From contig NZ_WUQX01000001.1 of assembly GCF_009830285.1 (NCBI RefSeq), positions 1,860,501 through 1,924,500 on the forward strand: a stretch of 64,000 nucleotides of DNA, read 5' to 3'. This stretch comes from Sporofaciens musculi. GTDB taxonomy: Bacteria; Bacillota; Clostridia; Lachnospirales; Lachnospiraceae. A program made the position numbers and the translations under genes. This document shows positions 16,285 through 27,169 of the stretch, piece after piece. The number at the start of each line of letters is the position of its first letter. Within the stretch, counting starts at the first letter, position 1. The notes below the pieces were generated by a model. It had not been told where the DNA came from. It saw only the letters and a program-made list of their open reading frames with translations, and made no database searches.

Positions 16285-17631
16285 ATGAACAACGAGGCAA
16301 AAGAATCAAAAGATTCAAGAGAAGTAAAAGTTGCAAAAGAAACAAGAGAATTTGAAGGGAAGAAGCTTCTTATCCTTGGTGGGAACCCGGAGACTATTCC
16401 GCTGGTGGAGATCGCCAATAACTGGGGGATTAAAACGATTGTCGTATCCGCAAGGCATACCGATCCTGCAAAGACTTATGCGTGGAAAGCATATGATTTT
16501 GAAGGATTGGATACGGGGGCAGTCATCAAGATCGCCACGGAAGAAAAGGTGGACGGCGTCCTCGTCGGCGTGGCGGATATTCTTGTTCCCATGTATTGCA
16601 AGGTCTGCGAGGCTCTTGACCTTCCCTGTTATGCGACACAGGAAATCGTGGATGTGTTCAGCTTTAAGGATGTCTTCAAATCCACCTGTGAGAGGTATGG
16701 TGTCCACGGCATCCCGGAGTTCTATCTGGACAGTAGCATGAACCCGGAAGATCTGGCGAAGATTCAGTTCCCCGTCATGGTGAAGCCCGTGGATAATGGC
16801 GGCGGCGTGGGCATGACGGTTGCCTACAACGAGGAAGAACTGAGAAAGGGTGTAACGGTGGCACTGGAAAACAGCCGCACCAAACGTTTTATCGTTGAGA
16901 AGTATATGCAGTGCGAAGACATGGGTATGTACTATACCTTTAAGGATGGGTATTGCTCCGTTTCCTGTATTTATGATCGCTATACCACCGATGAACAGCC
17001 GGGGCTGTCCCGCGTCTGCCTCGGCGGTACCTATCCATCCAAGCATCTGGACGAGTATTTTGAACGGATGCATCCCAATGCTCTGCGTCTCTTCAGGGAG
17101 ATCGGGATTAAAAATGGTGTGCTAATGCTCTCCGGTTTCTATGAAAATGGCGAGTTTTATGTGTATGACACCGGTTTCCGCCTTCAAGGCGAAGCGCCGC
17201 ATCTTCTGATGAAGGCAATCCACGGTTTTGACCAGAGGGAGATGCTGATCCGTTTCGCACTGACCGGATCTGAGGGTGACGTGGAGCTAAAAATGGAAGA
17301 TGACACTAGGCTTCGAGGCAAGTGGGCGGCTACGCTTTGGTTCCTGCTGAAGGAAGGCAGGATTGCGAAGATTGAGGGTCTGGACAGGCTGGATCAGGAC
17401 GAGAGAGTGGTTGCTAACATTCAGCGTCTGCATGAAGGCGACACTGTTCTGCCTGAGTGGATCGGAAACGAAAAACAGGTGCTGACGAGAATGTACCTTA
17501 TCTGCAACAGCAGGATGGAGCTGGCGGATACATTGAAATATTACATGAACACAGTGAAAGTGCTGGATGAAGAAGGAAACAATCTGCTTCTGAAAGGCTT
17601 TGATGTTAATAAAGCATTGGAACTTAAATGA
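16285..17631 (+). CDS. ATP-grasp ligase of the shared EPS module
   Basis: The N-terminal pre-ATP-grasp region begins LLILGGNPETIPLVEIAN, similar to carbamoyl-phosphate synthase and biotin carboxylase-like proteins. The ATP-grasp core includes FPVMVKPVDNGGGVGM, the flexible loop that covers ATP. Metal and ATP ligands are expected around VYDTGFRLQGEAP. Such enzymes form amide or related bonds through acyl-phosphate intermediates, so it may attach an amino acid or carboxylate to a sugar. It is intact here; the locus 2 equivalent at 38991 is frameshifted and a third copy at 40346 is fused to an SDR. Confidence 0.88.
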   Translation: MNNEAKESKDSREVKVAKETREFEGKKLLILGGNPETIPLVEIANNWGIKTIVVSARHTDPAKTYAWKAYDFEGLDTGAVIKIATEEKVDGVLVGVADILVPMYCKVCEALDLPCYATQEIVDVFSFKDVFKSTCERYGVHGIPEFYLDSSMNPEDLAKIQFPVMVKPVDNGGGVGMTVAYNEEELRKGVTVALENSRTKRFIVEKYMQCEDMGMYYTFKDGYCSVSCIYDRYTTDEQPGLSRVCLGGTYPSKHLDEYFERMHPNALRLFREIGIKNGVLMLSGFYENGEFYVYDTGFRLQGEAPHLLMKAIHGFDQREMLIRFALTGSEGDVELKMEDDTRLRGKWAATLWFLLKEGRIAKIEGLDRLDQDERVVANIQRLHEGDTVLPEWIGNEKQVLTRMYLICNSRMELADTLKYYMNTVKVLDEEGNNLLLKGFDVNKALELK

Positions 17632-17733
17632 TCTCTTCCGCCATATTTCCGCTGTTTAGCAGGTGAGAGAAGATAGATTTGCCTGTAGAATCTGCGAAAA
17701 TGGAAGTTGATAAGAGAAAGGAAGAGAAAATAG

Positions 17734-18504
17734 ATGGAATTTAAACGACTGAAAGATAAAGTGATTGTGATATCCGGGGGCACTAAGGGAGTCGGCAGAG
17801 CATTCGCTGAAGTCGCGGGAAGAGAGGGTGCTAGGGTTGTCATCGGCGGGCGTGATGAGAAAGCAGGAAAGGAAGCTGTCAGGAATATCAGGACATTCGG
17901 GTCAGAGGGCTTGTTCGTCCACTGTGATCTTCTGAAGGTTGACGACTGCAGGAATCTGTTTGATGCAGGTTATGAGAAGTTCGGCAAGATCGATGGATTC
18001 TTCAACTATGCCGGAGTCACGCCGGTAAGTCCTCTGGATGCCTGTGATGAGGAAACCTTTGACTGGGTGATGGATGTAAACTTCAAAGCCGCGTTCTTCT
18101 GCTGTCAGGAAGCCGTGAAGTATATGCGGATGAATGGCGGTGGCAGCATTGTCCTCACCGGTTCAGCCCATGGGTGGGGAGGACAGAAGGATAGAGCTGC
18201 TTATGCATGCAGTAAAGGCGTGTTGCGGATATTGATGGAGCATATCGCCCACCAGTATGCATCTGAACTGATCCGATGCAATTATCTGACGCTTGGCTGG
18301 ACCCCGACTGAGGGCGAGGTAAGCCTTAGAATTTCACAGGGCGAAAGTGAGGCGGAGTTGCGGAAACGCGCGGCGGAAATCCTTCCGATGGGGCGGATGT
18401 GCGAACGGAATGACTACATGGAAGGGCTGCTCTACCTGATGAGCGATGCAAGCGCGATGATGACGGGGAGCACGTTCAGGCTGACTGCTGGGGAGTATAT
18501 TTGA
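17734..18504 (+). CDS. Short-chain dehydrogenase/reductase (SDR) of the shared module
   Basis: The 256-residue protein has the cofactor motif GGTKGVG (residues 15-21), the NYAG motif and the catalytic Ser...Tyr-x3-Lys in LTGSAHGWG...YACSK. It reduces or oxidises a hydroxyl/keto group with NAD(P)H. It is nearly the same protein as the SDR at 43181 in locus 2. The preceding 102-bp gap includes TCTGCGAAAAT at 17691-17701, an 11-bp match to the recombination-site arm. Confidence 0.93.
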   Translation: MEFKRLKDKVIVISGGTKGVGRAFAEVAGREGARVVIGGRDEKAGKEAVRNIRTFGSEGLFVHCDLLKVDDCRNLFDAGYEKFGKIDGFFNYAGVTPVSPLDACDEETFDWVMDVNFKAAFFCCQEAVKYMRMNGGGSIVLTGSAHGWGGQKDRAAYACSKGVLRILMEHIAHQYASELIRCNYLTLGWTPTEGEVSLRISQGESEAELRKRAAEILPMGRMCERNDYMEGLLYLMSDASAMMTGSTFRLTAGEYI

Positions 18505-18680
18505 TAATAGGAGTTTCTAAAAAATGATATGCAATAGCTTTTCTGGAATAATGAATAGGCGAAGAACTAACCTGCGATAAAAGACAAGTCAAGTAATGAA
18601 AAAATATCTTAGAGAAATAAGAGAGAATTAGGTTCTGAAAAAATCCATTTATGCATGATTAGTTGATGGGAGAGAAAAAT

Positions 18681-19759
18681 ATGAAAATCTTGATTCTTTC
18701 AAATAAAAGCGGAGCCATGGTAGATTTCCGATATGAGCTAATAACTGAATTGTCCAAAAAAAACTCAGTTGTTATTGCAACTCCTTTTGACGATAAAATG
18801 GAAAAGCTTCGTTCGATGCCTATACGACTTATAGAAGTCAGCATAGATAGAAGAGGGATTAATCCCTTTAAAGATGCTAGGCTAATATTAAAATATTTAA
18901 GAGTATTAAAGCAAGAACAACCGGACATTGTAATTACGTATACTATAAAGCCTAATATATATGGAGGATTGGTGTGCCGAATGAAAAATATTCCTTATGC
19001 GGCCAATATTACTGGTCTTGGCACATCATTTCAAAATGGAGGTTTGATTAAAATAATAGTTACCTGTCTTTATAAAATAGCCTTAAAAGACGCAAAAGAC
19101 ATTTTTTTTGAGAATACCGGAAATAGGGAAGTATTAGTATCGAATAAAATTTGTGATTTTGAAAAACACATATACTAAATGGTGCCGGAGTAAATCTAGC
19201 TAGATTTTGTTATCAGCAATATCCAAATAATGACGTCCCTAATTTTTTATTTGTTGGGCGTGTGATGAAAGAGAAGGGTGTTGACGAATTGTTTGCGGCG
19301 ATGAAACAGTTGAATGCAGAAGGTAGGAGTTGTTTCTTGAACATAGTGGGGCCGTGTGAAGAAGGCTATGAAGAAATACTTCATAAGTATGAAAAATTAG
19401 GTTGGTTAAAGTATCACGGTTACCAAGAAGATGTTATTCCTTTCATAAGAAAAAGTGATTGCTTTGTTCTGCCTTCATACCATGAGGGAATGGCAAACAC
19501 AAACCTTGAATGTGCAAGTTCTGGACGACCAATAATCACCAGTAATATTCCAGGATGTAAAGAGGCTGTCATTGAAGGAATTACTGGTTTTACTTGTATG
19601 CCAAAGAATTTTGATAGTTTATATAAAGCAATGCTAAGAATGCTTGAGCTTAACCAAGGTGATAGGATTAAAATGGGAAAAGCTGGGCGAAAGCATATGG
19701 AAGATTTTTTTGATAGAAGGAAGGTAGTTCAAGAAACAGTAGAGGTTATTAACTTATAA
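18681..19759 (+). pseudogene. GT4 glycosyltransferase, frameshifted
   Basis: Two frames together encode one GT-B protein. The first part (18681 to about 19160) begins MKILILSNKSGAMVDF and includes LGTSFQNGG. The second starts LNGAGVNLARF and carries the nucleotide-sugar binding region (PSYHEGMANTNLECASSGRP). The break is at about 19155-19172, near an A5 run, and a one-base change restores LNGAGVN. The preferred start is the ATG at 18681. From here to about 27.1 kb the sequence is clearly more AT-rich than 11-18.5 kb, so this marks the start of the variable block. Confidence 0.85.
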
Positions 19760-19836
19760 GAATAATTTAAAATAATAAATGTTAATTATAGATTATTTGA
19801 GATTAGTGAATTATTGCTGATATAAGAGGTGATATA

Positions 19837-20781
19837 GTGAGTAGCTGCCCATTAATAAGCATTGTGGTTCCAGTGTACAATGTTGAAAACTACATTAATA
19901 AATGCGTCGATAGTTTACTAAAACAAACATATAGTAATATAGAAGTAGTCTTGGTTGATGACGGATCGACAGATAGTTCATCCATCATTTGTGATAGACT
20001 TTCAGTGGAAAATGAGTGTGTAATAACTTATCACAAGAAAAATGAAGGTCTGGGATATGCGAGGAACTATGGCGTAAATAAGGCTAAAGGTGATTGGATT
20101 GTATTTGTTGATTCTGATGATTATGTTAGAGAAGATTACATACTATATATGTGGAATCTATCGTATAATGGAACTGTTGATCTGGTTTCTTGTGGAATTA
20201 CATTGGAAGCTGAAAATGGAACCGAGTTATCTATTTCAACATGCAGAGAATGCTTTGTAAATTCATCGAAGGATGCTTTTTTTAACATATATATTAAAGG
20301 AATAGAGAGGTACACTGCATATTCAAAACTGATAAGAAAAGAGATAGCATTAAACAATCAATTCCCTAAAGGGTATTTTGAAGATTTTGCAACAACTTAC
20401 AGATATTTAAGTCAATGTACAAAAGTTTCGTTTGGAGATGGAGGGGAGAATTACCGATATATACAAAGACAGGGAAGTATTTTAAATAGGAGACTCGAAA
20501 AGAAGCATTTGCACTGTTTTGAAATATGTGAAGATATTGCATCTTATATTCAGGAATCATATCCGGATTATCGCAAGTATATAGTATTACTTTATGAAAC
20601 ACAGCTAATTCAAATACTAAACAAACAAAGCATGGGGAAGAAAGAATATAGTAATCTTTTTTTAAATACAGACCTATATTTCGTGCAAAAATCCCTTGCC
20701 TATTATTTGATAAAAAGATTAGCAAAAGTCAGAAGATTATTGGACTTCTATTATGTACAACGCCAAAGTTGTATAAAATAA
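19837..20781 (+). CDS. GT2 glycosyltransferase
   Basis: The 314-residue protein starts at a GTG preceded by AGGTGATATA and has a classic GT-A N-terminus (ISIVVPVYNVENYI, VLVDDGSTDSS, FVDSDDYV). The C-terminal half shows no second domain I recognise. It probably adds one sugar to the lipid-linked repeat unit on the inner membrane face. Confidence 0.9.
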   Translation: MSSCPLISIVVPVYNVENYINKCVDSLLKQTYSNIEVVLVDDGSTDSSSIICDRLSVENECVITYHKKNEGLGYARNYGVNKAKGDWIVFVDSDDYVREDYILYMWNLSYNGTVDLVSCGITLEAENGTELSISTCRECFVNSSKDAFFNIYIKGIERYTAYSKLIRKEIALNNQFPKGYFEDFATTYRYLSQCTKVSFGDGGENYRYIQRQGSILNRRLEKKHLHCFEICEDIASYIQESYPDYRKYIVLLYETQLIQILNKQSMGKKEYSNLFLNTDLYFVQKSLAYYLIKRLAKVRRLLDFYYVQRQSCIK

Positions 20782-20828
20782 GTAGAAGAACAAAGAAGTT
20801 AATGAGGAATATGAGATAGGGAATAAGA

Positions 20829-22043
20829 ATGAAAAGTTTAAAGATAAATATTAGTTTAACCACTATAATGCTCTATGCTATGTTCATAGCTATGTTTAGA
20901 CCTGAGATTCTTCAACCCAATGTGCAGGTTGTTTTCAGAATTGCATTTTTAGGTTTGACATTGATTTACATTTTATTGACAACAAATATTAGAGAGTATT
21001 GGAATGTGGCTCTGCCCTTGTCGCTGTGTGTTTTTCTATCGAGTTTTATTAATTACAAGGACGGATTATTAAACTATAGCAATTTTCTTAATGGAACATT
21101 AAGAGCAATGTGTATATATTGCTTATATATCATGTTTTCAAAAGTGGTGAAGCAAAAAGGTGCGCATGCGTTGCTGGTTTATTTACATAGATTACTTTCA
21201 CTTTATGCAATAATATCTGTTATATCCATATTCTGGGTAGTGAGAGATCAAAACGGATTATACTTTTTTGGATCAAAATATACTACCACATATTTATTGA
21301 TCTTTTATTCAGGAGTAACGTTTTGTTTGTATGAGGATAGAATTAAGCAGAGTCTTTATTATAAAATAAAATATCTATTTATATACTTAATTGTGGGATT
21401 ATCAATTGCATATACAGGCTGTGTAACAGGGGTTGTGACATATGCTGCTTTTTTCGTGCTTTCATTCGCAGGAGATCAAATAAAGAGAATACTTACAAAA
21501 CCACATGTGGTCGTACTATGCATGATAGGAGCATTATTACTCCTTCTTTCTTTACAAGCAGTTTTACAGAACGAACTGGTTAAAGATATTATAATTAACA
21601 TTCTACATAAAGACATGACTTTAACGGACAGACTTCGATACTATAATAGGGCTGCTTTTGTAATCCAAAATGGCAATTTGTTTTGGGGTTACGGATATGC
21701 AAGCGAGTTAATGAGAAGCAATATTGGTTTAGGAACGAATCTTCAAAATGGTTTGCTTCATATGATAGCTGAGTATGGGGGCGTTACCGTAATTGTTTTA
21801 CTGATAAGCACATTTTATTTAACAAGGAACAACTTTAAGACAGCATATTGGGGAATGTACATGGCACTATATACTTTCATAATAGCATCTATTGTAGAGG
21901 TTTCATATCAGTTGGTGTTCTATTCTATATTGTTTTTAGTTCATCTACTTCAAAAGGATGAAACAGCAGGTTATTATGGAATTGGAGTGGCTTCTTACTC
22001 TACAAAGAGAAGGCATTTTTCAGTGAGATGGAAATCTATATGA
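20829..22043 (+). CDS. Wzy-like O-antigen/EPS polymerase
   Basis: The 404-residue protein is hydrophobic throughout, with about ten predicted membrane helices and a larger loop near residues 255-305 (YYNRAAFVIQNGNLFWGYGYASE), as in Wzy/WaaL-type polymerases. Such proteins polymerise undecaprenyl-linked repeat units on the outer face of the membrane. Sequence is poorly conserved in the family, so the call rests on topology and position between glycosyltransferases. Confidence 0.75.
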   Translation: MKSLKINISLTTIMLYAMFIAMFRPEILQPNVQVVFRIAFLGLTLIYILLTTNIREYWNVALPLSLCVFLSSFINYKDGLLNYSNFLNGTLRAMCIYCLYIMFSKVVKQKGAHALLVYLHRLLSLYAIISVISIFWVVRDQNGLYFFGSKYTTTYLLIFYSGVTFCLYEDRIKQSLYYKIKYLFIYLIVGLSIAYTGCVTGVVTYAAFFVLSFAGDQIKRILTKPHVVVLCMIGALLLLLSLQAVLQNELVKDIIINILHKDMTLTDRLRYYNRAAFVIQNGNLFWGYGYASELMRSNIGLGTNLQNGLLHMIAEYGGVTVIVLLISTFYLTRNNFKTAYWGMYMALYTFIIASIVEVSYQLVFYSILFLVHLLQKDETAGYYGIGVASYSTKRRHFSVRWKSI

Positions 22044-22094
22044 ACAATATAGCTCTTTAAACAATTATAGTCAGCGAGGGATTAAAGTTATAAT

Positions 22095-23148
22095 ATGAAA
22101 ATGGGTGTAATAAGTGTCGTTATTCCAATATATAATGCCCAGAGACATCTCGAAAGATGTTTGTTAAGCATAACACAGCAGACATTTACTAATTTTGAAT
22201 GCATTCTAATAGATGATGGTTCCACGGACGATTCCCAGGGAATATGCCATAAGTATATTAATGAAGATAGCAGATTTACATATATACGTAAAGATAACTC
22301 AGGTGTCAGTGCATCACGTAATATTGGTGTACAAGCTGCAGCCGGTGAATATATTGCTTTTGTAGATGCAGATGATTATATTGAGAAGGATTATCTTCAA
22401 ATACTGTTTTCAAAGCTTTCAAAGCTTTCGAATCCGGGACTATGTTTATGTCAGTACTTTATTGATTCGACAGGCAGCTGTTTTCCAGTAATTGAACCAG
22501 AATTAAAAAGCTTCAGCAATATTGCCCCCTTTTTTTCTAGAACAAAATCTTAGAGAAAAAGATGGGACTATATATTCTGATAACATATGGGGATCAGTAT
22601 GGAGATGTCTTTTCTGCAAAAAAGTAATAGAAGAAAACTCAATAGAGTTTAAGTCAAATCTTCGAATTCATGAGGATCAAGTTTTTATATTGGAATACAT
22701 TAACAGTATTAATGCAAAAAATGTTATATACATCGAAAGACCTTTATATCATTATACAGTGGATTTGAATTACAGTTCTGCTCTTCACAGAGAATATATA
22801 ACAGATTTGTTTGTTAATGATAAGTACTATTTACAATATGTAAAAGAAATTATTAAAAAAGCGGATGAGCTGAGCAATGTAGTTAAAGAGCAATGCTATT
22901 CAAATATATGCTTTCAAAATGCCTATAAAATTATTAGCCAAGAACAGTATCTCCCTATCAAAAAAGCAATGGAGAATTTAAAGTATTATAGTTCTTCAGG
23001 ATTGAAAGAAGTAACTAGAATCGGTCTTAGTAGCAAAAGACATGATGATAGTAGGAAATGGATTATACTCAAGCTTTATATACTGAATAAATACGTTAGC
23101 ATTGTACTTCTTTTTAAAATTAAGAGGATAATAAAAAGGAAAAATTAA
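22095..23148 (+). pseudogene. GT2 glycosyltransferase, frameshifted at a C5T7 tract
   Basis: The first frame encodes a GT-A domain (VVIPIYNAQRHL, LIDDGSTDDS, FVDADDYI) and stops at 22553. The second frame, overlapping the first from 22522, continues to 23148 with a typical GT2 C-terminal part (WGSVWRCLFCKK, HEDQVFI). The frames cross at the adjacent C5 and T7 runs (22526-22537). A one-base length change would restore a protein of about 350 residues. It could be slipped-strand switching or an assembly error. Confidence 0.85.
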
Positions 23149-23149
23149 C

Positions 23150-24271
23150 ATGAAAATTGGAATTATTACGCTTCATGCTTCAGAGAATTTCGGTTCAATA
23201 TTGCAAGCTTTTGCATTACAAAGTTATCTTAATAGTAAAGGACATGATGCATATATTATAGATTATACTTACACGAATGATTATAAACAGTATAATCTCT
23301 TTTATATAGCTCCTGGATATTTCGTTAAATCCTTAGCAAAAGATATTCTGTATTTTGATAGGAAAAGAAAAAGGAAAAAGGTTTTTCTTGATTTCTCGAA
23401 TAGTAAACTGAAGAAAACTAATAAATCATATTATGATAATGATGATTTGTCAGAATTAAACAAGGAATTTGATGCTTTTATTTGCGGAAGTGATCAAATT
23501 TGGAATCCGAATTGTTTAAAAGCAATTGTACCTGCATTTTTTTTGGATTTTGCTGACGATAATAAAAGGAAGATAGCGTATGCACCTAGTATGCCAATAG
23601 ACCCAGGAGAAAAATACTATGACCAAATAAAAAGACTAGTAAATAGGTTAGACTATGTTTCCGTAAGAGAAGACATTAGTGTTAATATTCTAAAAGAACG
23701 TATTGGCATAAGACAGGATGTAATAAATGTGTGTGACCCCACTTTACTATTACCTGGAAAGTTTTATATCGACTTATTTGATCTGCACAAACAAGAAACA
23801 AGTGCACTGAGAAATGATTATATTTTTGTTTATATTCTTGGAGATATTGGGACGTCACAGAATTTAATCAAAGAGGCGATAAATATACAGAATAAAACAC
23901 ATATGCCTATATATTATGTCAGCAATAGAAAAATAAGAGAATTTGTACATAATAAGAATAAGTATCTGTTAGGAATTGGGCCAAGAGAATTCTTGAAGTT
24001 CATTAATAATTCTAACGCTATTTTAACAGATTCATTTCACGCAACAGTGTTTTCTATTTTGTTTGAAAAAAGATTTATCAGCTTTGGTAGAAACGAATCG
24101 GAGTCAAGAGTTAAAAATTTGTTGTCTGAGTTAGGACTCATGGATCACTATGGGAGTGATTATTCTTCAGAATGTCTAACGAAAAAAATCTCATATAAAA
24201 CGATTTTGAGAAAGATTCATCTTATGAGGGAGAATGGGGAACGCTATTTGGAAAAAACCTTATTTAGTTAG
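23150..24271 (+). CDS. Polysaccharide pyruvyl transferase family protein
   Basis: The 373-residue protein begins MKIGIITLHASENFGS and has FICGSDQIWNP and ILTDSFHATVFSI, the standard motifs of this family (CsaB-like GT-B fold). These enzymes move pyruvate from PEP onto a sugar as a ketal, adding a negative charge. In locus 2 the same domain is fused to an FrhB-like iron-sulfur domain (47308). Here the FrhB-like partner is a separate gene at 25966. Confidence 0.9.
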   Translation: MKIGIITLHASENFGSILQAFALQSYLNSKGHDAYIIDYTYTNDYKQYNLFYIAPGYFVKSLAKDILYFDRKRKRKKVFLDFSNSKLKKTNKSYYDNDDLSELNKEFDAFICGSDQIWNPNCLKAIVPAFFLDFADDNKRKIAYAPSMPIDPGEKYYDQIKRLVNRLDYVSVREDISVNILKERIGIRQDVINVCDPTLLLPGKFYIDLFDLHKQETSALRNDYIFVYILGDIGTSQNLIKEAINIQNKTHMPIYYVSNRKIREFVHNKNKYLLGIGPREFLKFINNSNAILTDSFHATVFSILFEKRFISFGRNESESRVKNLLSELGLMDHYGSDYSSECLTKKISYKTILRKIHLMRENGERYLEKTLFS

Positions 24272-24301
24272 TTTATATCAATGGAGGATTATTTGTAGAT
24301 A

Positions 24302-25833
24302 ATGAGAATTGAACGCACGAAAAATGCATCACGTAATTTTGCTTATGGCATTTTCTATAGATTTTATTCTATAGTGTTCCCATTTGTGATTCGAACAGCC
24401 ATTATATATCTCTTGGGTGTTGAATACTTAGGGTTAAATAGTCTGTTTTCTTCAATACTACAGGTATTAAATCTTGCTGAACTAGGAGTTGGTTCAGCGA
24501 TGGTGTTTTCGATGTATGCTCCTATTGCAAGAAATGATAGCTCTAAAATATGTTCGTTGATGAAGTTATATAGAACATATTACAGGATTATTGGATTAGT
24601 AATATTGCTTGGGGAGTAATATTATCTCCAATTATTCCGATGTTAATTGAACAGGATGTTCCTCCTAGCATTAACATTTATATATTATATTACCTTAATC
24701 TACTCGCAACAATTCTTACATATTGGCTTTTTGCTTATCGAAATTGTTTATTCCAAGCATTTCAAAGAATTGATATTATTACTAAGACAACGCTTATATC
24801 AGATACTGTAAAATATTGTGGACAATTAGTTGCTCTAGCTGTTTTCCATGATTTTTATATATTTTTTATTGTTGGAATACTTGGGCAGGTATTTAATAAT
24901 ATATTGATACTTTTATTTTCCAAGAAGTATTATCCAGATCTTAATCCAACGGGTTCTATCCCAAAGGAAGAACGAAAAACCATAAATGGTAGGATACGAG
25001 ATCTTTTCACTTCAAAACTAGGATGGACGATTGTAAGTTCAGCTGACACTATTGTCATTTCAGCATTTCTTGGACTTAAAGTTTTAGCGGTATATCAAAA
25101 CTACTATTATATAGTTAGCGCCCTTCAAGGAATGATAATCATTCTTTTTAATTCGGTTGTTGCTGGATCCGGTAATAGTATGATAGTTGATAGCAACGAG
25201 AAGAATTATCATGACTTAAAAAAACTAAGTTTTATAACGTTTTGGTTATTAGGTTATTGCTGTGCAGGCATACTATGTATAATGCAGATTTTTATGAAGG
25301 TATGGGTTGGCGACGAGCTTTTACTTCCATTCTATTTTGTAATCCTGTTTTGTATCTATTTAACCGGAAACATTATTGTACAGTTGTTAAGCGTTTATAA
25401 AGATGCAGCAGGTATTTGGCATAAGGATAGATTTAGACCATTAGCTTCTGGTATTACAAATTTGGGACTCAATTTGATATTTGTAAATTATTTTAATCTT
25501 ATGGGTGTTGTGTTATCAACTATTATCAGTGTTTTTTTTGTGAGTGTTCCATGGATTATTAAAAACGTTTTTATTCTTATTTTCCCCGGACGTTTTCGAG
25601 ACTATTTTAGGCTGATGATAAACATGTTATGTGCTATAAGCATTTCTGCGATATTTCCATATTTAATATGTTATGCTATTGAAGGAGATGGAATTGGAAA
25701 ACTGGTTTTAAATCTTGTGATATGCACCACCGGTTACAATCTGGCAATGTATATTATTTATCGAAGATCAGAAATATTATCGGAATTATTCTCAACAATG
25801 AAAATCTTGGCTCGCAATAGATCTTCAAAATAA
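24302..25833 (+). pseudogene. Wzx-type polysaccharide flippase, frameshifted
   Basis: The first frame (24302-24619) gives the flippase N-terminus (YRFYSIVFPFVIRTAII, LGLNSLFSSI). The continuation (AWGVILSPIIPMLIE, then 24640-25833) has the remaining membrane helices. The break is near 24600-24607, not at a long homopolymer. One inserted base restores an MOP-superfamily protein of about 510 residues. Wzx moves lipid-linked repeat units across the membrane. Confidence 0.85.
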
Positions 25834-25965
25834 TTGTAATGTCATTAGAGAAATTCTGTTGCCAGGAGGAGATGTATTAAAGGCATTTTCTTTCCAGAGG
25901 AGTGTTACGGATACAGCTCTCAAAGTATAAATATATCTATACTGTGGTGCGGTTAAGGAGTTTTT

Positions 25966-27111
25966 ATGAGAAGTGTATGTGAACAAAATAAATGTGCTGG
26001 ATGTATGGCATGTATAGATATATGTCCGAAGTCTGCAATTAAAATAGTGGATAGTATTGAGTTCTACAATGCTGTGATTGATGCTGAAAAGTGCATTAAT
26101 TGTAAAGCATGCGAAAATGTATGTCAAGAATTGCATCCTGCAAAAAAGAGAGAGCCGATCTTTTGGAAGCAAGGATGGACGAACAAACTAGATAGATCAA
26201 AGAGTTCGTCAGGCGGCTTGGGATATGCTTTGGCAAGTGCATTTATTAAAGAAGGCGGTATTGTGGCTGCGTGTGTGTTTGCCAATGGGGAGTTTAAATT
26301 TCAGACGTTTGATAATCTCATTGAACTAGATGCTATTCGAGGGTCTAAATATGTTAAGAGCAATCCAATAGGTATTTATAAGAAGATACGAGAGATTATA
26401 AAGGAAAGGAAAGTACTGTTTTTGGGCTTGCCATGTCAAGTATCTGCATTATTAAACTATATTGGAGAACATAATGCTGATAATTTGCTTACAATCGATT
26501 TAATATGCCATGGTACCCCTAGTCCCAACATTCTTACAGATTATTATGCTGAGCATCGCATTGATATTAGGGACATTAAAAATATATCATTTAGAAAGAA
26601 TAGTAATTTAGGATTAATTCAAAATAAATCCCGTTTTACTTACCCTTTTAATATGGATGCTTATAGCCTTGCTTTTCTAAATTCTGTTTGCTATACAGAG
26701 AATTGCTATAATTGCGCGTATGCGTCATGGAATAGGGTGTCTGATATTACTTTGGGTGATTCATGGGGGTCTGAATTGAATGATGAGGAGAAAAAGAGAG
26801 GAATTTCACTTGTTCTTTGTCAAACCTTAAAAGGAAAGAATTTAATTGATATTGCAGACTTATCCCTAGCGAATGTAGACAGAATAAAAGCAGTAGAAGC
26901 AAATCATCAGTTACAACATTCATCTGTCAAAACAAAAAAATATGATGTTTTTATGCAATCATATCTAAAAAATAATAATGTTTCTGAGGCAGTAAGAAAA
27001 TGTTTTCCCAAACACTATATTAAACAGATTATAAAAACAATACTATATAAGCTTGGAATTTACAAATGGGGGGAGGTAATGTATAGGATTACTTTTGAAA
27101 CCAAAAGTTGA
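25966..27111 (+). CDS. FrhB-like (coenzyme F420 hydrogenase beta-type) Fe-S protein
   Basis: Two 4Fe-4S ferredoxin motifs are visible: C10-x2-C13-x2-C16-x3-C20-P and C43-x2-C46-x2-C49-x3-C53. An FrhB/FdhB C-terminal domain follows, with KSSSGGLGYAL, GLPCQVSALL, DLICHGTPSP and DITLGDSWG. Relatives are common next to pyruvyl transferases in EPS clusters, where the electron-transfer role is unknown. RBS AAGGAG precedes the ATG. The fused version in locus 2 supports a joint function with the pyruvyltransferase. Confidence 0.88.
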   Translation: MRSVCEQNKCAGCMACIDICPKSAIKIVDSIEFYNAVIDAEKCINCKACENVCQELHPAKKREPIFWKQGWTNKLDRSKSSSGGLGYALASAFIKEGGIVAACVFANGEFKFQTFDNLIELDAIRGSKYVKSNPIGIYKKIREIIKERKVLFLGLPCQVSALLNYIGEHNADNLLTIDLICHGTPSPNILTDYYAEHRIDIRDIKNISFRKNSNLGLIQNKSRFTYPFNMDAYSLAFLNSVCYTENCYNCAYASWNRVSDITLGDSWGSELNDEEKKRGISLVLCQTLKGKNLIDIADLSLANVDRIKAVEANHQLQHSSVKTKKYDVFMQSYLKNNNVSEAVRKCFPKHYIKQIIKTILYKLGIYKWGEVMYRITFETKS

Positions 27112-27132
27112 GTTAAGGAGATGGATATCACC

Positions 27133-27169
27133 ATGTTGACAATCAGTATAATTATACCGGTATATAATT
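27133..27169 (+). pseudogene. GT2 glycosyltransferase 5' fragment
   Basis: The first codons read MLTISIIIPVYNS, the start of a GT2 enzyme. The frame is cut at about 27169 where IS66-like sequence begins on the opposite strand. It appears to be the stump of an EPS gene destroyed by insertion. Confidence 0.7.
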
